64,000 bases of DNA from Owenia fusiformis. Lineage: Eukaryota > Annelida > Polychaeta > Sabellida > Oweniidae. The stretch covers positions 1 to 64,000 of the forward strand of contig CAIIXF020000124.1 in the NCBI GenBank assembly GCA_903813345.2, read 5' to 3'. The notes below the pieces were generated by a model. The model worked only from the letters and a program-made list of their open reading frames with translations. It did not search any database and was not told where the DNA came from. Shown piece after piece: positions 1 to 52,584 of this stretch (the first letter of the stretch is position 1; the number at the start of each line of letters is the position of its first letter). The position numbers and the translations under genes are program-made.

Positions 1-1263
1 TTTAAATAAAGATGGCATGGTAATCGATCTGTGTTTATTTATAAATATTCTCTTGAAAAAGACCAGTCTCCGAGCCTTTCGTCCAGTGCCATCCGTACCT
101 CCTATGCCTTACCTCATGCAGTTCTTTAACCTCTTGAATACCCAGAGTGACGGATATATCCGTCACAAATGAAATAAGACTTGTGCCCAGAGGGACGAGA
201 AAATCCGTCACAAAATATTTCACAAAAATTGCTCTCATTTGAACAATTTTCATCCAATTTACACAAAACTTGTTTTAAAACGTGTAGAAATGATCTCTGC
301 CGTCCAATTTTACTAAGCTGAGCATCTAAAGTTGTATAGGTATGTAATAAAATGTCAAAAGGTGGCAAAAAATGAAAAATTCTCTGGTTTCATGCCAATT
401 TTAGAGCCTGGGATTCAAGAGGTTAAATTCCCGCGAAATTTACCCTCCTTAATATTTTGACCTGCTTCAAAAAATATATTTCTTTGCATTCACTACTGAT
501 TTTATTCGTTATATTTTATAAAATGTTTATTTATAATGTAGGAAGAATTCATTCATAAGAAAAATATTAAGTAATTCGTAACAAACTGTTAAAAATGAAT
601 ACTTAGGAATTTGCAAGGTCAGAAATTGTTTATTAACCCCGTTGCTATGCAGTTCGTTTTGAAGTGACGTCATGCCCATATTCGTAATTTTAATTGTCTA
701 ATAAACGAATACCACATGTCGATGTGATGTTTTAATCGATAAAATTGAATTTCTTACATATTTCTCTATCTTGTTACAAGATAACAAGTTATGATATTGG
801 TGAACTCACCAGAAATTAACTTAATATTATTTGAAGCGTTTTCAGAAAATTTTGACACTGCCATCTTGAAAATGTGTAGTGATGTTGATCCCAGTGATTA
901 TCGATCTTGACATTTTACAATTTGTTGCTCCGCGGAGATTTTTACCTAAAAGCACATCAAATACAACGTACATTACCAATTTCGATGGTAAAATCATTTG
1001 TAAACGTTATAATTTATGTTTTATTAAAGTTTCGGTGTTGTTGATAAAGTATTACAGATTGCACTAATTTCTGACGCTTTCTAAGATCGTGCCCCGGGAA
1101 TTTTAGAACTATTTTAACAACGTCAGAGAGGTAGTGAAGGTACGCAACGAACAAAATGAATTTTGAGAATGGAAAAAGACAATACTTGAATCTGTTGGTG
1201 CTGCCATCTTTATATCGGCAAAGAACCTATGTGTATTAATATTACCCCTCTGATATTTTTCAG
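1..1263. other. Non-coding sequence before the first visible Mi-2 exon (probably intron)
   Basis: No exon is supported here. The first visible Mi-2 exon enters through a normal AG acceptor and already lies inside the CHDNT domain, so the start codon and acidic N-terminus should lie upstream of the window. The stretch holds one copy of a 293-bp TTAA-flanked MITE and AT-rich sequence. A perfect TGACGTCA palindrome (CRE-type) sits near 665, but one 8-mer is weak evidence for a regulatory site. A short motif, ctgccatcttta, at about 1200 recurs near 50990 in similar surroundings and suggests an old dispersed repeat. Confidence 0.5.
130..422 (-). mobile_element. 293-bp piggyBac-type MITE, copy 1
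   Basis: The element is bounded by TTAA on both sides (126-129 and 423-426) and has inverted ends of about 17 bp beginning CCTCTTGAAT. It is nearly identical, in reverse orientation, to copies at 15297-15589 and 26234-26526. Inside are two shorter palindromes built on tgacgga...tccgtca. There is no transposase reading frame, so it is non-autonomous. TTAA duplication is the hallmark of the piggyBac superfamily; assignment rests on that and on the ends only. Confidence 0.85.
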
Positions 1264-41451
<40,188 letters not shown>

Positions 41452-41791
41452 AAAACATGATTTAGTCCACTTGAACACATGATACCTCAAAATAGTATTC
41501 CCCTTATAGAGATGTTCCACTTAATTAAAGAAATGTTCCACTTATAAAGAGTTGTTCCACTTTATTAAAGAGATGTTCCATTTTACATTTCCATTACTGT
41601 ATATTAGCTTGTGAATTGTTTCAATCAGGACAGAACAGTAACTTTTGGCTCACATGGTTTGCTCATTATATGGAATATCACACTCGTTATATTAAAACAT
41701 GAAGACTTTTGAGAGCTTTAAAATTATCACTTTATATTTCTAGATAATCCTCCCAGGATATTAGTAACAACATTCAGCCTATAGATTCTGC

Positions 41792-41928
41792 AATAGGGAG
41801 TTTTAGCTTGCAATCATTTTCACAATCTAAACATGAACAGAAAATATTTAGCGATGCATTTGTATGGGCGATTGGTGATACGTATAGGTTGGCGTTTCTG
41901 TTTTATATGCAAGCTTAAACTCCCTATT
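41792..41928 (+). mobile_element. 137-bp palindromic MITE, copy 1
   Basis: Inverted ends aatagggagttttagcttgca and tgcaagcttaaactccctatt. The same element in reverse orientation lies at about 49574-49712, sharing the inner block gttggcgtttc and gcgatgcattt. It has no coding capacity. Confidence 0.75.
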
Positions 41929-43105
41929 ATGTCATGGCAAAGAAGTTGTGAACCTGTCATAGCATTTATTTTGGGGTATTTCCTGCTATTTAGCATTGGT
42001 AACAAATCGTTACACTTCTGTAACCATTTGCAATGATATATTTTTCGTGTTACATTCTTTTTCTGTTCATAATTGTTGTTTTGTAAAATTGAAATTGGAT
42101 TATTTGTGATTATATGTCATAACTTTGTCCACAGCAGAAGTGGTGACATATTGTTAATAGTCTCCAATTTTTTCATAGATGGCGTTTGTCGGTAGCTGTT
42201 TGGTGTTCAGCTTTTGTAACAAATGTAACAAATGGCAGGTGATGACATTTTGCATGTTATGTCTTGTTTCTTATTTCTGTTGAATACAAAATTTTTGAAA
42301 CAGCGAGACAAACAAGATAATTTTGAAATATAGCCACAATCAATATTTTTGGGAATATACACATGTGTGTCAGGCAGCGTAATATTTTCAATGTTCCTGT
42401 AAGTTGTGTTGTTTATATTGACATCGTGTCAATATACACACATATTTACCTGAACGTAATATTACCAATTTACCTGTAAGTGGTGCTGTTGTATTGACTT
42501 AATATTGAGATACATTCTGATCTAATTTAGCCTTGTTTTCATTGTGATATCAAATCCTGCAAACGAACAAGTCTTATGATAAAATGCATGAAGGTTTAAA
42601 CGAAGTTTGATTTTAGTAATATAAGGTGATATAAAAATTATATATAACAAAACGGAAATAAAAATGATATATAACAAAACGGAGTCAAACAAAAAATCAT
42701 ATTTTAAGGTTGAATAACGTGCATATAAGTAGGTTATTATTGACAAGTGCTAATATAAAGCAATTAATAATTGTATATAGTACTTTATTGGGACTTAAAA
42801 GGACTTAAGGTAAATTATGCAACATAATCATGGACTCCAACCAAAATCAATTTATATCTAAATGTTGTTATTTATTTAAATCCAAGCCAGATGTTTCAAA
42901 GTCTGCATTTCTCTCAGATAACAGTCATTGAGGCTATGAAAGCATGGAGTATTAACGTGATGGACGCATGTTGAGTAATTCCCTCTAGTTTGTTACATCA
43001 TCGTTGGCAGGTGTATTATTTTTACAATATGTACAAAGTTTACAATAATAATGGGTATATCATAGTCATCAAAGGTAGATATTTGTGATCATTGTATGTT
43101 ACATA

Positions 43106-44107
43106 CACGGGGTACCATCGAATAATTTTGGCAACGTACCGGAGAACGACATTTTACTAAGAAATGGCAATAATTTAGCACAATATATTTTTTAACTAGA
43201 GTTCTATTTTGATTTTGACAAAAGTAAGTATTCCATGCAATAACTATTTCATTCATGAGTTTGTAGGAATTCTGTTGGAACCCAGTTCTGATCAAGTACG
43301 AAGTTATTGAAATCGGCGCAGACGGACTTTACTCCGAAAGATGGTTTTTCGATTATAACTTTTCACAACATTTAAGTATAGACTTTTGAAAAAAGTACAG
43401 AATAGTCCTTATACTTTTGAATAATTCTGTTATTTCTGATTCACACGACTCTGATTTGTTTAATTAAAAAAAAAGTTTTAAAAATATTACTTAGGAACGT
43501 AACCGGAGCTGGGAACGTAACCGGAGCAGATCAGTTGAATTATTTAATCAAAAAAATTAAAATATATGATTTAAAGCACATATACTAATTTAAAAACATA
43601 CGGGATTGTTCGAATGCGTATTTATTAATATATATGCTTTAAATCATATATTTTATTTTTTTAAATTATATAATTCAACTGATCTGCTCCGGTTACGTTC
43701 CCAGCTCCGGTTACGTTCCTAAGTAATATTTTTAAAACTTTTTTTTTAATTAAACAAATTAGAGTCGTGTGAATCAGAAATAACATAATTATTCAATAGT
43801 ATAAGGACTATTCTGTACTTTTTTCAAAAGTCTATACTTAAATGTTGTAAAAAGTTATAATCGAAAAACCATCTTTCGGAGTAAAGTCCGACTGCGCCGA
43901 TTTCAATAACTTCGTACTTGATCAGAACCGGGTTCCAACAGAATTCCTACAAACTCATGAATGAAATAGCCATTGCATGGAATACTTACTTTTGTCAAAA
44001 TCAAAGTAGAACTCTAGTTAAAAAATATATTGTGCTAATTTATTGCCATTTCTTAGTAAAATGTCGTTCTCCGGTACGTTGCCAAAATTATTCGATGGTA
44101 CCCCGTG
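43106..44107. mobile_element. 1,002-bp foldback element, near-perfect palindrome
   Basis: The ends CACGGGGTACCATCG and CGATGGTACCCCGTG are exact mirrors. Each arm is about 480 bp and the loop is only about 30-40 bp. The 5-bp sequence ACATA flanks both ends (43101-43105 and 44108-44112), a clear target duplication. Arms differ at only scattered bases, implying recent insertion or arm conversion. It has no transposase. Identical short reading frames on opposite strands are merely the two arms. Confidence 0.9.
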
Positions 44108-44605
44108 ACATAGGAATATGTCATGTTGAAATAAATTTTGTAAACACATTTCCTTCTTGGTCATTTGTGGCTTATTCCATTGATCAAAATGATTGGACTG
44201 GTGAAGTTAATGATTTCTGTTACTCATGGAATGTTTGAATGTAATATATACGCGTCTGCCCTAATGATTTATCTCTCATGAGGCCCACTTATAATAATGC
44301 CCATGGGTTTCTTATTAGAAATACTTTAGGCAAGAAATACTTCAGGCATCACTCGGAGATGGAGAGCGTCATTCCTTGTCAGCACATTTCTTAAAAATTC
44401 TATATTCATAAAAATGTTAATACTTTGAAAATTAGCATAAATACAATTTTAAGACTAAAGTATCACTAAAAAGAAGTATTTTCCATGTTGGGGAAAACAA
44501 GAAAAGATAAAGCAATGGAAATTTGTCCTCCATCAGTTGCAATTTTTGTCCATGCTCTTCCATATTGATAATTGTTGTTATTTAGTCTTGCATCGGTTTC
44601 CATAT

Positions 44606-45628
44606 TCAAGTTTCTACCTTGGTTACGACCGTGCTACCATTCGTACTACTGTTGTTGCCATTGGCTGATTTTCCAATGGGACGTTTGACTCCGCACACTC
44701 CGAATATCTTGTAGTAAAAGTTTTTGTAACCCTCTCTGAACGCTCTATTGCTGATTCCATAAACGAAACAGTTCACGCCACTGGCGTTTCCATGCATCAA
44801 TTGGACTACGATGACGTACACAACAACTGGTAAAACATCGGCGGAGTCGAAGAGAATCACCGCCACAAAAGGCGAATTCATGACGAGAAAAATCAAAAAG
44901 ACCAAAAACAGGACTTTTGCTAGTTTAATCTCTTTGTCCATCTTTTTATCACCTCCCTTTCCAACGCTTGCGATTTTCTTTTTTGTCTGATAGACCTTCC
45001 AGAATATAAGTGCGTTGCAGATGGCCACCGTGACGAGAGGGATGAATACCCCAGCGAGGAAGCTTAAGCTGAAGGCGCGATGTTCCATGCGGTCCCAAAC
45101 ACAGCCGATCATCTTCCGATCGTACGTGTACCTGCCCCAGCCGCCCAAAACAGCGAAATTAAGCCACATGCTGTACACCCAGATAATAATATTGATGATG
45201 ATCGTGTTGCGCTTACTGAAAATAGTAGGGTAGACGCTACTTCTGCAAATGCAAACATAACGATTGATGGCGATGAACGCCACGCAGGCGAGAGACGCCA
45301 GACACGCACTGAGGCACACGAACGCCAATACGCCGCAGAATTCTTTCCGAATAACGAACCAACGTTCGCCAGTGAATATAGCCACGACAAAGAAGATGTT
45401 AACGGGCCCCGCGAGTATGACATCACATATAGCCAAGTTAATAACGAAATAGTTAGCCGTTGTCCTTAGGCTTTTTGTTACAGCGACGGCTCCTATGATG
45501 AATATGTTTCCTACTGTGCCTATGGTGATAATAATGAGCATGATGACGATCAGGAAAGATGTCTCTATGGGGTGTGTCTCTAAATAGTGGACATAGGTCA
45601 CCTCTGGTTCGGATGTTGTGTTCGCCAT
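44606..45628 (-). CDS. Rhodopsin-family G-protein-coupled receptor, single exon, NRY type
   Basis: A complete 340-residue frame without introns. The start has an N-glycosylation site (NTT at 3-5) and no signal peptide. Seven hydrophobic segments are visible. Class A markers are N41 in TM1, D69 in NLAICD (TM2), W90, C98 paired with C176 for the extracellular disulfide, NRY at 122-124 in place of DRY, P197 in TM5, P253 in TM6 with no CWxP, and NCFVY at 286-290 in place of NPxxY. NRY followed by VCIC recalls melatonin receptors (NRY...CYIC) and the related Moody/GPR84-type orphans. The ligand is not predictable. The tail is rich in Asn/Ser/Thr/Lys. Intronless receptors of this kind are common in expanded invertebrate families. 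It lies 500 bp from a recent foldback insertion. Confidence 0.9.
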   Translation of the reverse strand: MANTTSEPEVTYVHYLETHPIETSFLIVIMLIIITIGTVGNIFIIGAVAVTKSLRTTANYFVINLAICDVILAGPVNIFFVVAIFTGERWFVIRKEFCGVLAFVCLSACLASLACVAFIAINRYVCICRSSVYPTIFSKRNTIIINIIIWVYSMWLNFAVLGGWGRYTYDRKMIGCVWDRMEHRAFSLSFLAGVFIPLVTVAICNALIFWKVYQTKKKIASVGKGGDKKMDKEIKLAKVLFLVFLIFLVMNSPFVAVILFDSADVLPVVVYVIVVQLMHGNASGVNCFVYGISNRAFREGYKNFYYKIFGVCGVKRPIGKSANGNNSSTNGSTVVTKVET

Positions 45629-47250
45629 CTAAAATATAAACAGTTGTCTTAAGAAACCTTGTCTCATATCATACTTTTTAGATCATCTTATCACCTTCAA
45701 ATTCAAAGATCGACGTTTTAGATTTACCTGCCGTCGGGAAAACTCTTTTTCGAATCGAACATAAACCAAACGAGGAAAACTACTGTTAAATACAATGGAT
45801 ACAATATAGAAAGAGACAATTAACCCAATGGGGATCTATCCCTTCCTAACAGTTCCAACACTAGACATTATTCACTTTGAAAATATGTAACATATTTTTT
45901 AGCTAAAAGAACATTAACCAGTTTTTGACTGGTTTGACACAACTATTGTTAACTTGATGTGTCAGTATGTAATATTTCACGGACTTGGATTTATAGGTAT
46001 TAAATTATTTACCTTTTTGTCTTAAGTCGATCTTACTTGTCTTCTATGCTGTATATTCCATTTATCTAGTTAATTTAGATTTTTCGCAGATATTGGTTTA
46101 AAAATTGTTGATCATTATGATTATCATAGCAAAGGAATTACTTGGCGTTTCGTTTTGTAGAAATGTTCTGATGATGTCCTTATCGTAGAAATGTTCTGAA
46201 GTTTCTCATTGTGAAAATAATCGGAATTCCTTTTTATTGTAGAAAGGCTCCTCGGTTCCTTTCTGTACAAATAATCTGGAGATTCTGAATAGAAAAGTCT
46301 CGAAGTTTCTTATTGGTTTAATAGAAAAGTCTCGAAGTTTGAAATGCTCCAAATGTTCCTATTGTAAAAATGATCTATTGGGGTACGGTTGAACACGTTC
46401 CCTGTTGCGAAATGATGGTCTCTAAGCAGTGACTGGGTATAAGTACTGTGGGTAGGATTTATCGATAAAGCATGTAACCACATGCCGATTGCTAATGATT
46501 TTACAACGACTGAGAGTGATGTATGGGTGGCTCCTATCTGGGAATGATGCAATACCGATGTTGGAAGGCCGGCTATAAGTTCTTTGAAAGATGCACATAT
46601 TACTCGATCATACCTGCCAACCTACCATATTTTTACGGGAATCTACCGTATATTTTGCTGAATATTACTTAAAGGGGCAACAAGGCCTGTAGAGAGAAAA
46701 TAGGAAAATTTTAACTTTTTCTGAGCTAACAAGGCAACATTGGCTTAACATCTTCTTTGACATACCTATTTTCTTAAAATATATGGATAAACTATCAATT
46801 TCAGCATTAAGAAGTGTAAATTCAGTTCAAAGCTTGAAAAAGGGGAAATCCACTTTTTCAATTTTAAGATCCACCATGTTTCAATAGGAATATCAGCTGA
46901 AATAATGTTTATCTAGAGGGTTTCTTTGTAGATAATAAAAATAGATGTTAGTTGTGATATAATATCCAAACTTAAATACATTTTGACACTGGTCCATGAT
47001 CGTTGAATGGCCCTTCTGCACTAATTGTTGCACCTTTAATTTCAAACATGACGGAAAAACTTTACCCACCTAACAATGAATATCTCTTTCACCAATAGAG
47101 TTTGATTAAAAAGTTAGTTCAATGTTCTTTAAGTTGACAAAGTTTCACTACTATAGCAAGTGTATATATGGCCCATTTGCTGGCCATTTAAATAATGTGC
47201 TCCAAATGGGCACCGCGTCTCTGAAGATAAAGTGCAATGACGTTTGGTTA

Positions 47251-47785
47251 ACAATGGTGATCCACTCGATTACGCTGGTTACCGAAACGGTTCGTTTTGT
47301 TAACAAAATGTCGGAACGTTGAAGGTACGATTTTTCTTTTTTCCTTATTTCACGCGTTGTAGGCAGAATCCCCACTACGTTTTTTCTCACAAACGTATAT
47401 CAGCATCATTTGTTTTAGAAAATGTACATGTTTGCGAAAAAATAGCTCAGAAGACAACAGAATCGTCGATTTAATTCCTCACTTAAGTTACATAAACGGT
47501 TTGGGTTTAAAGTGCAGATCTTTACTGTTTTTCGAAAAAACATTTATGTAACTTAAGTGAGGAATTAAATCGACGATTCTGTTGTCTTCTGAACTATTTG
47601 TTCGCAAATATGTACATTTTCTTAAACATATGATACTGATACACGTTTGTGTAAAAAATGTCGTGTGAATTCTGCCTACAACGTGTGAAATAAGGAAAAA
47701 ATAAAAATCGTACCTTCGATGTTTCGACATTTTGTTACCAAAACGAATCGTTTCGGTAACCAGCGTAATCGAGTGGATCACCAGT
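47251..47785. mobile_element. 535-bp foldback element inserted in a transposase remnant
   Basis: The arms mirror each other from tggtgatccactcgattacg inward for about 250 bp around a loop near 47515. GGTTA flanks both ends (47246-47250 and 47786-47790). Related, older copy at 35700-36149. There is no coding frame of its own. Confidence 0.8.
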
Positions 47786-48215
47786 GGTTAAGCGATGAAG
47801 CACATTTTCAGTTGAATGGTCATGTTATGCAAGAAATATGTTTTTTGGGTAACTATGCTCCTGAAGTGCCCCAGAGACCACTTCATTGTGCCAGATGCAC
47901 CGAATGGTGTGCTTTGAGTAAGCATGGCATCATTAGGACATGCTTCATTGAAAATGAGGAAGGGCAAAGTGTAACCATAGAGCGTTATATTGTTGTACTT
48001 AAAAAGTTCTGGAGGGCTATACAAAGAAGGAATGGTGTTGATGGCTCGTCCCAATAGTTTCAACAAGTTGGAGCTACACCACACATATCCAAAATCACCT
48101 TGGTGTGGCTTCAGAATCATTTTAAAGATCGACTTCGTGGAGCAGATAACAACCGGGCACCCCAATCCCCAGACATGAGCCCCAATTCTCTGAAGTTAGT
48201 TTGTCTGTTTGAGAT
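47786..48215 (+). pseudogene. Mariner-like transposase fragment, decayed
   Basis: The translation LSDEAHFQLNGHVMQE, then PLHCARCTEWCALSKHGII and later FQQVGATPH and SPDMSP follows the order of DDE/D mariner-family transposases (SDEAHF, VWCAL, FQQDGA.PH, SPDL.P). The catalytic Asp of FQQDGA is Val here. An in-frame TAG interrupts at 48055. Both show that the protein is inactive. Its upstream part is cut by the foldback at 47251; the short codons just before that insertion (NDVWL) remain in the same frame. Confidence 0.75.
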
Positions 48216-49573
48216 ACGCAAATGACATTCTGCTTTCGCATGTATATCATTTTACGAACATTTTTCGCATTTATATGCACTGATCGCCAATTGTAAAATA
48301 TTGCTTGAAGAACTTCTAATCACAAAATTATATTAATCCTCTCCTTTTTATTCAAGATAAAGAATATTCTGTTTTCTCATTCAGCGTATATGCTTGGGGC
48401 CCTTGAACCCAAGTCATATTTCCGGGCCATAAAACGTAAATGATGTCGTGTTGATCAATGTCTCATTTATCTAACGGGAATTTGATGTTTTATGAAAACT
48501 GATATCCTCGATCATTGGAAATTGAGATGCCCCTGGACAAGAAGCCAAGGTAAGAAGCTAAGGAAGTTATTGGAAGTTGAAGTTAAGTTGAACTCCCCGT
48601 GGCATGATATTGATATCGGGGTCAAAATGTTTACACTTAATGATGAGTATAAATATCTAGTATTTATCTATGAAGGAAGAATAATCAGAATCTGCAATAT
48701 ATCACACTTTAAAGATGGTGCTGTTCCATATATTAAATAATAGATGGCAGCCCTGTTAAAAAACACCAGTTGAACATTTTTTTGGCAATATTATCGATAA
48801 GAAACAATATTTCCATATAGCAAGAACATATAGCTGACTTTATGTGACATATGTGTAAGATCCATTCATCTAATCTCAAAGAAAAGTATATGAACAATGA
48901 TGATTCAGACAGATTCGTTGATATTGGGGGTACAATCATCAACTTCAGTTCTTCGAAGGGAAAAAAGAAAACTGAATTGTAGTGAGATTAATATTCTCTA
49001 TATGTTCGATCCAAGACAAAACTCATCAGGCTCTCTATTGATTGCAGCTCAAATTGACAATCCAAATTCATTATCTTTTAAGTCCATGGAACAATCAACA
49101 TTCCCTTTAAGAAAATAAAACATATCTCAAACATATCAGAGCACATTCTAATTATGCATTACATTACTTAACTAGAAATGTCAAATTGAACGGAGCTCAT
49201 TAAAGAGATTGAATCGACCAAGATCTTGAGATAACCATCTATCTTTTAAATTTAGATTGACTTGTCAAATGGCCATTCTCAATCGTTTAAATCTACTGGT
49301 TGCTTGGTTGATTGGCTGGTTGTCTGGTTCATTGGTTGGTTGGATGGTTTGTAACTTGGTTGATAGTTTCCTTGCTTTGTTGGTTGTTTGGTTGCTTGGT
49401 CGTTTGCTAGGTTGGTTACCTTCCAGACTGTACATTCTCTTAATACTGACCGGTGTTAATGAAATGCGTCCAGGTAAACTACACAAAACTTGTATCGTAA
49501 TGTATACATGTACAGTTTACGAAGTGGCCAACCACTGTATATGTCAGTCTTCCTCTTAGCGCGCGCTGTATAA

Positions 49574-49712
49574 AACAGGGAGTTAAAGCTTGCATATAAA
49601 ATTGAAACGCCAACCTATACGTATGACCAATCGCCCATGCAAATGCATCGCTTAAATATTTTCCGTTCACGTTTAGGTTGTGAGAAAGAAACATTGCAAG
49701 CGTAAACTATCT
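49574..49712 (-). mobile_element. Palindromic MITE, copy 2 (reverse)
   Basis: Reverse-strand relative of the 41792 element; the two share acgccaacctatacgtat and the terminal agggagtt...agcttgca block. The right end (aaactatct) is more diverged. Confidence 0.65.
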
Positions 49713-52584
49713 ACTATACAAGCAAAACCCCGTAAAATGCCCTCAATTTTTTATCTACGATGTCGGGAGATAAAATTTGATAAGTCTAAAGTAATTTATT
49801 AAATTTATTTCACAATGACTTTAAAAAGACAGAAGGAATATTTTCACTAGGATTAACGCATCGCGTTGATTGACTGCCATTCCAAAAGCAGGATTACAAT
49901 GATGCGACAGACATAACATTCGCAGTCATTGATTGATGAATGAGGTTCACAATTCGGAAAATGTTTATGTCAACTTGGTACAATTCATGAAAATCAATTG
50001 ATTCTAGTGTAACGAGATCCTTTAAAGTACAAGTTTACGCATACGTTTATGAAACAACTTTTATCGAAAGCTCTCGTCTACAGTGTATAGCAAACCCTCA
50101 ACTACCGATCTCAGTTACCCTCTATCCTCCAAAGTGAAGTGAATATCAGTAAAAACCAGTTTGAACAATGTACACGTAGCATCAATGATAAAACATTAAA
50201 ACTGGTTAAAACCAATCAATCATGGACACTTGTCTATACCAACAAGAACCAGGTTGAACAATTGGTGTGTATAATACCCTACCCTGCGCGCAGAGTCTAG
50301 TTATGGCCGAGGCGAAGCTCTCTTTTAAGAAGTGAAGTCGAACGATTGCGAAGGGTAGTAACACCCTTGATAGAACATTAAAACTGGTTAATAAACCAAA
50401 GATTGGCAAGACTATTTAAAAAATGAAGCTATTGCAAAATCGTGTATATATAGTAAATCAAACGAGTATGAGTGCAGTAAAAACACGGATTGGGATCGAA
50501 TGATTTTGTCCGTTGTGTACGGGAAATCTCTGCTTGCAACTTTTAAGACACATTGCAAGCTCAAAGTAATTGATAAGACTAATCAGAAGATTAAGGTCTA
50601 GCAAGCAAGCTCAACAAAAATTCTTTGGAGTCTGTGTTTTCTTCCTGATGCGTTCATTCGGTTCCAAATATGATTTTACCCTGTGGTAGCGAAGACTATG
50701 TGCTAATAAACGTAGGCTTTAAAACATTTATAGCATTAATAACAATTTTACCACCGATTTTATGAGGGTTTACACAAAAATCGATCTCAGGAGATTATTA
50801 TATAAAAAGAAATTAGTACAATCTGCTTGCCTATTTTAGCCAGATATCACAAACTGCGTGTATAGCCTACTATCGAAACTGCGTGTCTCTCATTGGAATT
50901 TTTAAATTATAATTTATGAATAATAGAGGGCAGGCCAATCAATAATGTTTATTAAACTACAAAGAGATCGATTAATAGATTTAATGCTGCTGCCATCTTT
51001 AAATCGATCCAAAACCTATGCTATATTCTGTAGCTTTTTTGCCTGGTCTTCCTGATTTAATGCGAATGATTTTAAATAATACGTCTAATCATACTCTACC
51101 ATCTGCCATTACAATCCTTATCACTTCAAAATTATTGTTTCGATATACAGCAATTGTTTTTTAAACATTTTTCAGGTTTCGTTATAGGTGTGAGGTGGGA
51201 AGGGACTAGGGTTGAGGTCTATTTTTACTGAACTTATCAATGTACATGTATATTAGTTAAAGTCACTAAAGGGTAAAGGGTGCCTTTGTTTGTCATAAAC
51301 AAAAACACTATTTTCTTGTTGTGAAATGTATATTGAAAACGTTGCTAATGATTAACATGGCTTAAAGGGTCTGTATGTATTTGAAAGTCAAATGAAATTA
51401 AGGAACAGAATATCTCATTATTTTACAATGCACTTCAATTTAAAACTTTTTCGACAGAACCCAAGATACAGTTTCAGTTTGTTTCTGTCACAAATCATCC
51501 TGATATGTTTCCATTACACGTGCTACAAATATACAGAGTGTCCTATAGGTTTCTTTACAACGGTAAGAGACTTCAAGGTCTTGCAAAAAACTAATTATGA
51601 ACAGTTGGACACCCTGTATTGTTAAATAACTGAGTTCCAGGAAAGAGTCTTTTATGCTGGTTGTCCTCGATCTAAAACATACACCCACCATTCGCTGAAT
51701 TGAAGGTAGCCGTTCATTAAAAAAAATTTGTTATGGAAATGTGTGAAGCCTGTCACTCCAATCTGCTCAAGTTGCCACACAACATGTTTTTTAAATTTTA
51801 TTATGTGTTTCTATTATATGCTGTACAAAGGCCGACAAATACAGAAATAATGCAATGAAAGCACTGTCATTTTCTCAAATTACCCCACAAACGTGTTTTT
51901 AAATTTTATCATGTATTTTTATTATATATGCTACAAAGGCCAACAAATACAGGAAGAGTGGTTGAAAATATTGTATTGAAATAATTGAAAGGCGGGGATG
52001 TAACTTCTAGCTTCCTCAAATTGGTACATTGTTTACTGAAAAGAGATTGAAACACGAGTCAACTTTTTTGTGTTTATGTCAGCGACCCTGGAAATTCGAG
52101 ACAATCAATTGTTAGCGTGTACAGGTGTACGAAAGTTGAAGTGCAACATAACATGAATCAAAAAATACATTTTTAAATACAAGTATTGTCTGGTTGTGTG
52201 TTATGAATATTACTTGGTGTAATAGTTATTTATTATGATATTGAAAAGATCGCAAATAAACACTAGTTTTTAAAATTTGATATCAAATATTTCGATCGAA
52301 GAGCTATTTATTGCATATTTTTCCATTTAATTATATCAATATAGATTAAAAAGAGCACTCCAAACTTTCAGTGGGTGGCATTTCGTGATAGAAGCGTATC
52401 GATGCGCACGATGTTAATAAAATCAATGGTATTGACTGTGCGATTCTAGAGGGCGTTGTACTGTTGTACTACTGTACCATAAAAGAACTAGAGGTCAGTC
52501 ACACTGTCGACAAAACAATTATTTCAATCCATTCTCGAAAAAGGTTAAGATCTTAACAATCCGGGTGTCAAGATAAGGCAACTT

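Larger units (their letters stand above)
41452..44605. other. Mi-2 3' flank and intergenic region
   Basis: The first few hundred bases are probably Mi-2 3' UTR. A short repeat containing gttccactt occurs about four times at 41513-41583. A 137-bp palindromic MITE (41792-41928), a diverged TGTCACCACC MITE (42114-42250) and the 1-kb foldback (43106-44107) follow. An imperfect duplication of about 80 bp lies at 42380-42505. No gene is seen. Confidence 0.6.

Noticed and set aside
665-672. TGACGTCA as a CREB/ATF promoter element of Mi-2
   Set aside because: It is a single 8-mer in what is probably an intron, with no transcription start evidence nearby.
43089-44238. Near-identical short proteins starting MIRTGFQQNSYKLMNE on both strands
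   Set aside because: They are the two arms of the 1-kb foldback element, not paired genes.
45080-45469. 129-codon frame on the + strand
   Set aside because: It lies opposite the receptor gene, whose conserved motifs prove the - strand is coding.
49285-49430. Leu/Trp/Gly-rich frame (LVGWL repeats)
   Set aside because: It is a TTGGTTG low-complexity tract; there is no start context, splice sites or conservation to support a gene.
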